Assembly (NCBI GenBank): GCA_963724195.1
Contig: CAVRTQ010000005.1
Coordinates: forward strand, 186,001-250,000
Source of the DNA: Solirubrobacter sp963724195
GTDB taxonomy: Bacteria > Actinomycetota > Thermoleophilia > Solirubrobacterales > Solirubrobacteraceae
DNA length: 64,000 nucleotides
Reading direction: 5' to 3'
Position 1 is the stretch's first letter. Each line of letters begins with the position of its first letter. Below, piece after piece: positions 36,622-45,945 of the stretch. A model generated the notes under the pieces. The model saw only the letters and a program-made list of their open reading frames with translations, ran no database searches and was not told the DNA's origin. The translations under genes and the position numbers were made by a program.

Positions 36622-37828
36622 CGCCCCGGCGCTCGTGCCCGGGCCGTAGCACCAGCGCGACCACGACCAGCACCAGGATTCCCGCGCCCGCGAACGCGAA
36701 GGCGGTGCGCGGGGAGCCGAGCACGGTCAGCAGGCCGCCGAGCAGGAAACCGATGCCCGGCATCGCGGCGCCGAGCGACTCCAGCAGGCCGGACATGCGG
36801 GCCTGGAACTCGGTCGGCGTGGCCTCCTGCAGCGCGGTCATCACCGCCACCCACTGGATGCCGTTGCCGGCGCCGCCGATCACCGACATCGCGCACGCCA
36901 CCCACAGCACGCCCGCCTGGGACATGCCGAGGTAGGCGAGGCCGACGAGCGCGCTCGACACCACGATCAGCCCGAACCCGGACCGGTGCTTGAGGCCGAT
37001 GTAGAGCAGGCTGCCGAGCACGATGCCGGCGCCCCACGCGCTCAGCAACAGCCCGAAACCCGCGCTGGTCGTGCCCAGCGACTCCTTCGCGTAGATCACT
37101 TCGATCGGGACCACGACCGTGAAGCAGATGAGCGCCAGCGCCTGTCCGAGCAACAACGTGCGGATCGTCCGGTCTCCGCGCGCGAACGCGATGCCGTCCC
37201 GGAAGCGGCGGTACCACGACTCATAGGCGTGGTGCTCGATCCGCGGCAGATCGCGCGCCGTCGCCAGCCACACGGCGATCACCAGGAACGAGCCCGCGTC
37301 CACGAACAGCGCGGCGGAGACGCCGAAGGCCGCGATCAACCCGCCCGCGATCGCCGCTCCGAACACCGACGCGGCCGCGAACCCCAGGTTCATCAGCGCG
37401 TTGCCCTCAGCGATCAGCGCGTGCGGTTGCAGCGCGGCCGCGACCGCCCCGCGCGTGAGCCCGCGGCCCGTGATCGCGAGCGTCCCGTCGACCAGCCCGA
37501 GCAACAACACGAGGGGGAGGAAGAACCGGTCCCCGATGGCGAGGAACCCGAGCGCCGCGAACACGATCGCCTCGATCACATAGATGGCGGGAAGCGCGCG
37601 CCTGAGCGAGAACCGGTCCAGATGCGCGGTCAGCCCGGTGGCGAACAGCGCGGGTAAGAACTTCGCGACCAGGAAGAACCCGGCGGTGGGGGCGACGTCG
37701 CCGGTCCGGTCGAAGACGAGCACCGACAGGGCCACGACCCCGATCGAGTCCCCCAAGTCATTGACCGTGTACGACCCCAGCAACCGGCCGAATGGCCGCA
37801 CCTGCAGCGGTTCGAAGCGCCTCCGCAC
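36578..37828 (-). CDS. MFS transporter
   Basis: 416 residues, about 12 membrane helices. Typical pattern LLGSYTVNDLGDSIGVVALS, loop 2-3 region LTAHLDRFSLRRALPAIYV, and a second half beginning GDRTIRTLLLGQALALICFT. It resembles the DHA3/enterobactin-exporter-like (MFS_3) drug-efflux group. Substrate unknown. The C-terminal tail overlaps rnj in antisense. Confidence 0.85.
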   Translation of the reverse strand: MRRRFEPLQVRPFGRLLGSYTVNDLGDSIGVVALSVLVFDRTGDVAPTAGFFLVAKFLPALFATGLTAHLDRFSLRRALPAIYVIEAIVFAALGFLAIGDRFFLPLVLLLGLVDGTLAITGRGLTRGAVAAALQPHALIAEGNALMNLGFAAASVFGAAIAGGLIAAFGVSAALFVDAGSFLVIAVWLATARDLPRIEHHAYESWYRRFRDGIAFARGDRTIRTLLLGQALALICFTVVVPIEVIYAKESLGTTSAGFGLLLSAWGAGIVLGSLLYIGLKHRSGFGLIVVSSALVGLAYLGMSQAGVLWVACAMSVIGGAGNGIQWVAVMTALQEATPTEFQARMSGLLESLGAAMPGIGFLLGGLLTVLGSPRTAFAFAGAGILVLVVVALVLRPGHERRGVRPQPQRARPSGGA

Positions 37829-37929
37829 TCTGGCGCACTGTACCCCGGCAGCGCCGATGCGAACGGTGTCGTCCGATCGGGGATCGCGGGGGCTGCGGAT
37901 TTTGCGCTCTCTGCCGATGACCGGGTGGT

Positions 37930-38210
37930 ATGCGCTCGCGCCAACTCACCATTGCGATCGTCGCTGCGGTCGTACTCGCCGCCGCGGTGGTCGGTGCGCT
38001 CCTGACCAGCCGAGCCGAGGACTGGCAGCCCCTGTCGCTGGTCGGCATATCTTCCTGTACATCCTGCGCACGAGCGTCCAGGCCCAAGAGCGCGGCGAGG
38101 AGCTCGAGACGCGCACGCGCGAACTGGCCTCACTGCAGATGGGTCTGCTGTCGACGGTGGTGCAGACGCTGAACACCCCCTCTCCATCGGCATTCGCGGC
38201 CGCGGCTTGA
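37930..38210 (+). pseudogene. Truncated membrane/coiled-coil protein, possible HD-GYP remnant (frameshifted)
   Basis: Starts MRSRQLTIAIVAAVVLAAAV, a membrane helix. The frame changes near 38048 (one base lost or two gained) into ILRTSVQAQERGEELETRTR and ELASLQMGLLSTVVQTL, then ends NTPSPSAFAAAA. The phrase LASLQMGLLSTVVQTL resembles the coiled-coil lead into HD or HD-GYP domains of actinobacterial membrane proteins, but no HD residues follow. Probably a decayed or truncated gene. Confidence 0.5.
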
Positions 38211-38224
38211 GGGTTTGGCAGGTT

Positions 38225-39665
38225 CTAGCCGGCGGCCGGGAACCGCACTACGAAGCGGGCTCCGCGCCCGTCAAGCGGGGGCTCGAGCGTGACCGTGCCC
38301 TGGTGGCTCTCGGCGACCGCCTTGACGATCGCCAGGCCGAGCCCGGATGAGCCGCTCCGATCGCCGTGCGCGCGGAAGAATCGCTCGAAGACCTTCTCGC
38401 GGAGCTCCGGGACGATTCCGGGCCCGTCGTCCTCGACCGCGAGCACGACGTGGCCGTTCTGGCGCTCGACGCTGGCCTCGATCGCCGTGCCCGGGTCGGT
38501 GTGGCGCAGCGCGTTCTCCATCAGGTTCAGCACGAGCCGGTGCAGCTCGTCCTGCACGCCCACGACCTCGGCGCCCGGCGCGGCCGTGATCGAGATGTCG
38601 TGATCGCCCGCCACGGGCTCGAGCTCGGCGGCGGCCGCGGCCACGACCTCCGCCATGTCCACGGGGCGGTGCTGGATCGGCGTGCGGCCCGCGTCCTGGC
38701 GGGCGAGCAGCAGCAGGTCGGCGACCAGGCGCCGCATCCGCTTGCTCGAGCGCAGGGCGGAGGCGGCGGCCTCCTTGTGCTCGCCCGTGAGGGTCTCCTC
38801 GAGCAGCTCGAGGTTCGCGAGCACCGAGGTGAGCGGGGTGCGCAGCTCGTGCGAGGCGTCGGCCACGAACTCGCGCTGGCGGGCCAGGGTCGCCGCGGTC
38901 TCCGCGCGTTCCGTCTCCAGCGACTGGAGCATCTCCTCGAACGTCGTGGCCAGCTCGGCCACCTCGTCGTCGGCCACGGGGCGAGGGATGCTCACCGTCG
39001 CGTCACGCGTGCGCTCGACCTCGCGGGCGGTGGCGGTGAGCTCGGCGATCGGCTCCATCGCCCGGCGCGCGGTGGCCAGGCCGGCGAGCAACGACAGCGC
39101 GGCGCCGCCGAGCACGCCCAGCCCGAGGAACACCTTCACGCGGTTGGCCGTGGCGCGCACGTCGGAGCTCCGGCGCGCGTACTGGATGCCCATCAGGTAG
39201 TAGTTGGCGGTGCCGGGATACAGGCGCAGCTCGCGCGTCTCGACCCGCCACCCATCCACGTCCTTGCGCTCCGGGTTGGGCGCGCCGAAGCTCGGCGCGT
39301 TGGAGGAGCCGTCGAACCGGCGCCCGTCGGGGTAGACCACCCGGATCGCCGCGTTGGTGGACGAGGCGTAGGGGTCCAGCGGCACCGTGGCGTTGAACCT
39401 CTGCTTGCCGGTCTTCGGGTCGCGGCCACAGGTAGTCGTACTGGAGCTTCTGCTCCAGCCGGTCCGCCGCGCTGGCCACCTGGCGGTTGAAATCGCTGTA
39501 GATGGCCCGCGTCGTGAGCGTGCCGACGATCACGGCGAAGCCGAGCAGGATGACCAGCGTGAGCGCGGCGCTGCCGCCGGCGAGCCGCCAGCGGATGGGC
39601 TGCCGCTTATACGCGGAGTACGTAGCCCGCGCCGCGGACCGTGTGGAGGAGACGGGGCTCGCCAC
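38225..39665 (-). CDS. Two-component sensor histidine kinase (one frameshift)
   Basis: Two membrane helices (LTLVILLGFAVIVGTLTTRA and VFLGLGVLGGAALSLLAGLA) flank an extracytoplasmic sensor of about 110 residues. HAMP follows, then HisKA with the phospho-acceptor in FVADASHELRTPLTSVLAN and HATPase with NLMENALRHTD, VEDDGPGI, FERFFRAHG and SSGLGLAIVKAV. An extra base near 39420 breaks the sensor domain (LW to RDPKTGKQRF). ATG 39665 would overlap the response-regulator gene by 59 bases; a later start is possible. Pairs with the regulator upstream in the operon. Confidence 0.9.
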
Positions 39666-40296
39666 CGGCTTCGAGCTTTCTTCTGAGGTTGGACACGAAC
39701 ACCTCGATGGTGTTCGTGATGGAGAACGGGTCGTAGCCCCAGACCTCGTCGAGCAACTTCTGGCGGCTGATCACCAGGCGCTCGTTGCGCATCAGGTACT
39801 CGAGGAGCTCGAACTCGCGCTGCGTCAGGTCGATCTGACGGTCTGCGCGTTGTACCTCGTGCGTATCGGGGTTCAACGTCAGGTCGCCGACGCGCAGCGG
39901 GGCCATCCCGCGGGGCGGGCGCCGGCGCAGCAGCGCGCGCAACCGGGCGAGCAGCTCTTGGCGCTCGAACGGTTTGACGAGGTAGTCGTCGGCGCCGACG
40001 TCCAGCCCGGCCACGCGCGACTCGAGCGCGTCACGGGCCGTGAGCATCAGGATCGGCGTGTCGTCGCCGTCCTCGCGCAGGCGCTTGGCGACGTCGATGC
40101 CGTCCAGGCGCGGGAGCCCGAGGTCCAGCACGATGATGTCCGGGAGGAACGCGTGCGCTTCGTCGAGCCCGCGCACACCGTCCGCGGCGAGCTTGACTTC
40201 ATAGCCCTCGAGGCGCAGCGAGCGCTGCAGGACCTGGGCGATCTCCTCGTCGTCTTCGACGACGAGCACACGCACGGGACGGCTGGCGGCATCCAT
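39607..40296 (-). CDS. OmpR/MprA-type response regulator
   Basis: 229 residues. Receiver domain with VLVVEDDEEIAQVLQ, phospho-Asp in DIIVLDLGLPRLDG, LTARD and the Lys of DYLVKPFERQE. Winged-helix DNA-binding domain DLTQREFELLEYLMRN, DEVWGYDPFSITNTIEVFV and LHTVRGAGYVLRV. ATG at 40296 starts exactly at MDAASRPVRVLVVEDD. First gene of the two-component operon; diverges from ftsK, 112 bases away. Confidence 0.94.
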   Translation of the reverse strand: MDAASRPVRVLVVEDDEEIAQVLQRSLRLEGYEVKLAADGVRGLDEAHAFLPDIIVLDLGLPRLDGIDVAKRLREDGDDTPILMLTARDALESRVAGLDVGADDYLVKPFERQELLARLRALLRRRPPRGMAPLRVGDLTLNPDTHEVQRADRQIDLTQREFELLEYLMRNERLVISRQKLLDEVWGYDPFSITNTIEVFVSNLRRKLEAGGEPRLLHTVRGAGYVLRV

Positions 40297-40408
40297 TCCT
40301 AAAGATGGTACGCCCCCGAGCCGCGGAACGGCCCGACGTTTTAGCTGCTCCTGAGCAACGCACCGTGAGCAGGGGAGCGGCCGCGCGCGTCGAAGGGGCG
40401 GGGGCCAG

Positions 40409-42926
40409 ATGCCTGCCGCGAAGAAGAAGCCCAAGAAGAAGCCTGCCGCTCGCGCGCGTCGCTCGTCGTCGCCGCGCGGACTGCCGACGCTCGACCAGCG
40501 TCAGCTCGACCTGATCGGCCTGGGCCTCGTCGGCCTCGGCCTGTTCTTCGGATTCCTGGTCTATGCCGGCTGGGAAGGCGGGCAGGTCGGCTCGCAGGCC
40601 GTCGAGGCCCTGAAGTGGCTGCTCGGCGCCGCGCACTATCTCGTGCCGGTGGCGCTCGTCGCGGGCGGCGCGATCGTCGTGTTGCGCCCGGTGCTGCCCG
40701 CCGTGCGGCCGTTCCGCTCGGGCGCGATCTGCCTCTTCCTGGCCGTGACCCTGGCGCTGTCGGCCGGGACGCTCGGCGTCGGGCCGGAGGGCGTGCGCCC
40801 GGACTGGTGGGACGCGGAGTGGGTCAAGACCCGCGGCGGCATGGTGGGGGAGACCTTCGACTGGGGGCTCGAGACGCTGTTCGGCGCCGTCGGCGCGCAC
40901 ATCGTCGCGATCTTCCTGTTCATCGCGGGCGTGCTGCTGCTCACGGGCGCGTCCGTCGCGAGCGTCATCAAGTTCACGTCGGACTCGGTGTCCTCGACCA
41001 CGCGCGAGCTGCGCACGGCCGCCGCGAAGGCGCCGCGCCCGCGGCCCCGTCCGCGCGTGCGGGACGATCTGGCGACGCTCGAGCGCTCCACGCGGGTGAA
41101 GGTGTCGACCAAGGCGCCGCCGGCGGAGATCGACGAGCCGCCAGAGTACGACTCGCTGTGGGACTCGCCGAGATCGAGGCGGCCGAACCGTCGAGCCGGC
41201 ACGTCGACGAGCGAGCGAGTTCGGCGCGGAGCCGTCGGACCCGCCGAGCGACCCCGTCGCCGAACTCGACAGTGATTCGCCCCCTGGGCGAATCACCGAG
41301 ATCGAGGAGGTCCCCGAGCTCGAGCGGCTCGCCGAGGACCAGGATGAGGAAGGCGTCATGCGCGGCCCGGCCAAGCCGGTCGACCCCGAGCAGCTCACGC
41401 CCCAGGGGCGCTATCGCCCCGAGGTCACCGATTCACCCGACTTCGTCTGGCAGGTCCCGGACGCTCACGCGCTCACGCGCTCGACCGAGGACCAGTCGCG
41501 CCCGGACACCGCCGGCCAGGAGAAGGTCGCCGCGCAGCTGCTGGAAGCGCTCGCGCACTTCAAGATCGAGGCCAAGGTCATCGGCATGGTGGCCGGCCCG
41601 CACATCACCCGCTACGAGCTGCGGCTCGCCCCGGGCATCAAGGTGGGCAAGGTCGCGCAGCTCAAGGACGACCTCGCCTACGCGCTGGCCGCGGCCGACA
41701 TCCGCATCCTGGCGCCGATCCCGGGCAAGCAGGCCGTCGGCATCGAGGTGCCCAACGCGCGCCGCCGGATCGTGCATCTCGGCGACATCTACGGGCAGCC
41801 GCCCGAGGACTGGTCGCCGCTCACCGTGTGGCTCGGCAAGGACGTCGCGGGCCGCGCGATCGGCGCCGACCTCGCCAAGATGCCGCATCTGCTCGTCGCC
41901 GGCACCACCGGCGCGGGCAAGTCCGCGTGCGTGAACGCGATGCTCTCCTCGATCCTGCTGCGCGCGACGCCGCACGAGGTGCGGATGGTGCTCGTGGACC
42001 CCAAGCAGGTCGAGCTCACGCACTACGACTCGATCCCGCACCTGCTGACGCCCGTGATCACCTCGCCCAAGCAGGCCGCGGTCGCGCTGCAGAACCTCGT
42101 GCGCGAGATGGAGCAGCGCTACGGCGCGATGGCGCTGGCCCGCACACGGACGCTGAAGGACCTCAACAAGGTCCGCGCCACCCGCGACCAGCCGCCGCTC
42201 CCGTACATCCTGTGCGTGATCGACGAGCTCGCGGACCTGATGATGGTCGCCCCGGCCGACGTCGAGGACTCGATCATCCGCATCGCCCAGAAGGCGCGCG
42301 CGGTCGGTATCCATCTCGTCCTGGCCACGCAGTCCCCACGCGTGGACGTCATCACGGGCATGATCAAGGCCAACGTGCCGTCGCGGATCGCGTTCGCGGT
42401 CTCCTCGCAGACGGACTCGCGCGTGATCCTCGACCAGAACGGCGCCGAGGCGCTGCTCGGCATGGGCGACATGCTCTTCTCGCCGGTCGGCTCCTCCCGG
42501 CTCCAGCGCATCCAGGGCGCGTTCATCGACGAGCCGCAGATCGAGGCCATCACCGACGCCTGGCGCGACCAGGGCGAGCCCGAGCTGCGCGCGGACCTGC
42601 TCGAAGCCGTCGAAGACGAACCGGAGCAGCCGGAGAAGGAGCCGGACGAGTTCGATCCGGACGAGGACCCGCTGCTGGAGGACGCGATCCGGCTCGTTGC
42701 GGAGATGCAGACGGCCTCCACGTCGATGCTGCAACGTCGCTTGCGTCTTGGCTACACGCGAGCCGGGAGACTGATCGACATGCTCGAGCGCCGCGGCGTG
42801 ATCTCCGGATATGAAGGTTCCAAGCCGCGTCAGGTGCTCGTGACCGAAGCCGACGTGCCGCGTGTGCTCGAGGCGTTGTCCGCCTCACCGGCGAAAGTGC
42901 CGGACGACGAAGTCAGCGGCGACTGA
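40409..42926 (+). CDS. ftsK: DNA translocase FtsK/SpoIIIE (frameshift in linker)
   Basis: N-terminal Lys-rich start, four membrane helices (about 35-185), a disordered acidic linker, then the motor: HITRYELRLAPGIKVGKV, Walker A VAGTTGAGKSACVNAML, VDPKQVELTHYDSIPHLL, Walker B ILCVIDELADLMM, and LATQSPRVDVITGMIKANVP. The C-terminal gamma winged helix is MLQRRLRLGYTRAGRLIDML and GVISGYEGSKPRQVL. The frame changes in the linker between about 41160 and 41276, where the exact site cannot be fixed. Moves chromosome DNA during division. Confidence 0.92.
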
Positions 42927-42951
42927 GGCGCTTGTAGCCTCGTAGAAGCTG

Positions 42952-43734
42952 ATGCCGGAGATCGGTGAGACGCTTCGAGAGACGCGGATGCGCCGCCGTA
43001 TCGACATGACAGAGGTCGAGGCGGCGACGAAGATCCGTGCCAAGTACCTGCGCGCCCTCGAGAACGAGGAATGGGACCTGCTGCCCGGACCCACGTTCGT
43101 CAAGACGTTCCTGCGGACGTACGCGGAGTACCTCGACCTGGACCCACGCTTGCTCGTGGAGGAGTACCGCCAGCGGTTCGAGCGGCCGGCGACGCAGGAC
43201 CTGACGCCGTTCCGGCCCAACCGGGGCGGAGGCCGTCAGCGCCAGCGCCAACGGCGGCCGATCGGCCCGTTCGTGGTGGTCGGTCTCGGGATCCTGATCG
43301 TGCTCGGCGCGCTGTACATCCTCGGCCGCCAGGGCGCGAACGACCCCGAGGAGGGGAAGACGGTGGCCACGCCGACCGCGACGCCGACCGCGACCGCCAC
43401 GCCCACACCGACGGCGTCCAAGAAAAAGAAGAAGGCCGCGCCCGCGCGGGTCGCGTTGAAGCTCACCGCGACGGACCGCGTCTACGTCTGCCTGGTCGAC
43501 GCCACCGGCAAGGCCGTGGTCAATGGCGAGTACCTCGAGAAGGGCGCGAGCACGAAGACGTTCCGCTCCCGCTACTTCCGCGTCAACTTCGGCAACAGCT
43601 CGGTGCGGATGAGCTACGGCGGCAAGCGCTACTCCCCGGCCAACATCGGCCAGCCGATCGGCTACGAGCTGCGGTCGGGCAAGAAGCCCAAGCGGCTCAA
43701 GGAATCGGTGCGGACGGGGCTCTGCGCCACTTGA
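42952..43734 (+). CDS. RodZ-like membrane-anchored helix-turn-helix protein
   Basis: 260 residues. N-terminal HTH_25 (MPEIGETLRETRMRRRIDMT, AATKIRAKYLRALENEEWDL, PTFVKTFLRTYAEYL), a basic stretch, one membrane helix (IGPFVVVGLGILIVLGALYI), a Thr/Pro linker (TPTATPTATATPTPT), Lys-rich segment and a DUF4115 beta domain. RodZ proteins link the cytoskeleton or divisome to the envelope and some bind RNA. Sits between ftsK and cinA, coupled to cinA by TTGA. Confidence 0.87.
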   Translation: MPEIGETLRETRMRRRIDMTEVEAATKIRAKYLRALENEEWDLLPGPTFVKTFLRTYAEYLDLDPRLLVEEYRQRFERPATQDLTPFRPNRGGGRQRQRQRRPIGPFVVVGLGILIVLGALYILGRQGANDPEEGKTVATPTATPTATATPTPTASKKKKKAAPARVALKLTATDRVYVCLVDATGKAVVNGEYLEKGASTKTFRSRYFRVNFGNSSVRMSYGGKRYSPANIGQPIGYELRSGKKPKRLKESVRTGLCAT

Positions 43735-44980
43735 GCGTTCGCGCGGGCATCATCGTCACCGGCACCGAAGTGCTGTCGGGGCTGATCCGCGACGCCAACG
43801 GGCCCTGGCTGTCCGAGGCGCTGCGCGGGTTCGGCGTGGAGCTCACGCAGATCGTCGTGGTCGGCGACCGCCCGGACGACCTCCGACGCGCGCTCGACTT
43901 CTTCGCGGACGTCGACCTGGTGCTGACCAGCGGTGGCCTCGGGCCCACCGCGGACGATCTCACGGCCGAGGTGGTCGCCGGGTGGGCGGGCACGACGATG
44001 GTGCTGGACGAGGCGCTGGAGGAGCGGATCTGGGCGATCGTCAACTCGCTGCGCAAGCGGATCGGGGGCGAAGAGGCGCCGATGCGGGCCGGCGCGCGCA
44101 AGCAGGCCCACGTGCCGGTCGGCGCCGTCGTGCTGGAGCCCAAGGGCACCGCGCCGGGGTTCCTGGTCGGCACGTCGCCGGTGGTCGCCGTGCTGCCCGG
44201 GCCCGCCGCGCGAGCTGCAGCGGATGTGGGCCGACGCGGTTGAGATCGAGCCCTTGGCGGGGCTGCTGCGCAGCGCCGGGACGCTGGAGCGGCGGATCCT
44301 GCGGTTCTTCCCGTTGAGCGAGCCGCAGATCGCGGCGACGCTGCGCGAGCTGGATGCCGACGCGCTGCCGTTCGAGGTGACCACGTGCCTGCGTCGCGGC
44401 GAGCTCGAAGTGGCGACGGTCTACCGGCCCGCCGAGGCGGACGCCTACGCGTCGTTTGAAGCGGCCATCCGCGAACGCCACGGCGACGTCCTCTTCTCCG
44501 ACGACGACGCGACGATCGACGAGGTCATCGCCCGCGCGCTGTCCGGGTTGACGGTCGCCACGGCCGAGTCCTGCACGGGTGGGCTGATGGCGGGGCGGCT
44601 GACCGACCTCGCCGGCTCCTCCGCCTACGTGCTCGGTGGGGTGGTGGTGTACTCGAACGAGGCCAAGACGGAGTTCGCGGACGTTGATCCGGCGCTGATC
44701 GCGGCGCACGGGGCGGTGTCGCCGGAGGTGGCGCGGGCGCTCGCCGCCGGTGCGGCCGTCTCGCTTCGGCGCGGATCTCGGGATCGGGATCACGGGGATC
44801 GCCGGGCCGGGCGGCGGGACGCCGGACAAGCCGGTGGGGACCGTGTGTCTCTGTGTGTCGTCGGCTTGGGGTGTGGAGGAGCGGGTCGTCCGGCTCCCGG
44901 GCTCGCGTGCCGACGTGCGGGACCGCACGACGACGGTGGCGCTCCACATGCTGCGTGGACTGCTGGCGTCGGCCCCGTAG
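43731..44980 (+). CDS. cinA: CinA-like competence/damage-inducible protein (two frameshifts)
   Basis: TTG start overlapping the rodZ-like gene. N-terminal MoCF-binding-like domain: AGIIVTGTEVLSGLIRDANG, LTSGGLGPTADDLTAEVVA and GFLVG...VAVLPGPPRELQRMW. C-terminal CinA domain (NMN amidohydrolase-like): GLTVATAESCTGGLMAGRL, LGGVVVYSNEAK and FGADLGIGITGIAGPGGGT. Extra bases near 44207 (an added C in GGGCCCGCC) and near 44760 break the frame. Stop TAG 44978; the palindromic element begins six bases later. Confidence 0.88.
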
Positions 44981-44985
44981 AACGG

Positions 44986-45418
44986 CTCACCGAGGGGGAA
45001 GGGAGCGGCGTTTCCGCCCCGCGGCGCGAACATCGTCCCTCGAGCCCCGCGTGGCACGCTCGCTGTGGCGTGCCGCTCTCAGTCAAGTTACGGGCACCGG
45101 AAATCGCGAGGGGCGGTTGTGGTCGCTTCGAGCGCCTCCACGTCCGGTCGATCGTGCTCGATCACGACCGCGCTCCGAACAAAGGGGTGTGCACGAACGT
45201 CACGTCTCCCAGAGCGAACGTTTGTTCATCACCCCCTGCCAGCGCGTGTTCGTTTCCGCGAGATCCGCAGGAGGCCGGCGGACGAGCGCGGCGCCCCACG
45301 AAATGTCAGTGGCCCGTACCTTGACTGAGAGCGGCACGCCAATCCGGCCGTGCCACGCGGAGCCCGGAGGCGATGTTCGCGCCACGCGAGCCAAACGCCG
45401 CTCCCTTCCCCCTCGATG
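44986..45418 (+). repeat. Nested-palindrome element, copy 2 (MITE-like, about 430 bp)
   Basis: Inverted relative to copy 1 (20324-20755). Starts CTCACCGAGGGGGAAGGGAG and ends TTCCCCCTCGATG. About 100 bases near 45240-45342 are identical to copy 1 on the opposite strand. The central hairpin arms (around 45190-45230) are less perfect than in copy 1. The element begins 6 bases after the cinA stop, and the ATG of thpR lies in its terminal repeat. No coding potential. Confidence 0.85.
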
Positions 45419-45945
45419 CCCGCCGTGCAACGCCTTTTCGTCGCCCTCGACCTCCCGGACGGAATCCGCGCCACCCTCGCCGCGACTCCGATCGACCGAG
45501 ACGACGTGGCGCCCGATCCCCGAAGCCGAAGCCTCCACGTCACCCTCGCGTTCCTCGGCAACCGCCCCGAGACCGACGTCGACCTCATCCGTCCCGATCA
45601 TCGAAGCCGAGCACGACGCCCCACCACTCGCGCTCGGCCGCATTCTCACCCTCAAACGCGTCCTCGCGGCGGAGATCACGGGCGACCTGAACGCCCTCCA
45701 AGCCCGCATCGCCGCCGCCCTCCAGGCAAGCCGGCGTCTACACCCCCGAGACCCGCCCGTTCCGCCCGCACGTCACGCTCGCCCGCCTGCGCCCGCGCAC
45801 CAAACCGCCGCGCGGCACCACCCTCACGCTCGAGCCGCGCTCCTTCCACGGCGAAGCGGTGACCCTCTACGCGTCCCGACTTCACCCGGATGGCGCGCGC
45901 TATGAGGCGCTCGTCACGTCGCAGCCTCGGCTACATTCAGCCTTG
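45416..45945 (+). pseudogene. thpR: RNA 2',3'-cyclic phosphodiesterase ThpR (about four indels)
   Basis: Starts MPAVQRLFVALDLPDGIRAT. Both HxTx motifs of the 2H phosphoesterase superfamily are visible: SLHVTLAFLG and FRPHVTLARLRP. Frame shifts lie near 45487 (+1), 45533 (-1), 45592 (+1) and 45727 (+1). Patching them gives TTWRPIPEA, VPIIEAEHDAPPLALGRILT, AGVYTPETRPFRPHVTLARL. No stop appears before the hydrolase ATG. This density is higher than elsewhere, so it may be a real pseudogene. The start codon is provided by the repeat element. Confidence 0.72.
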
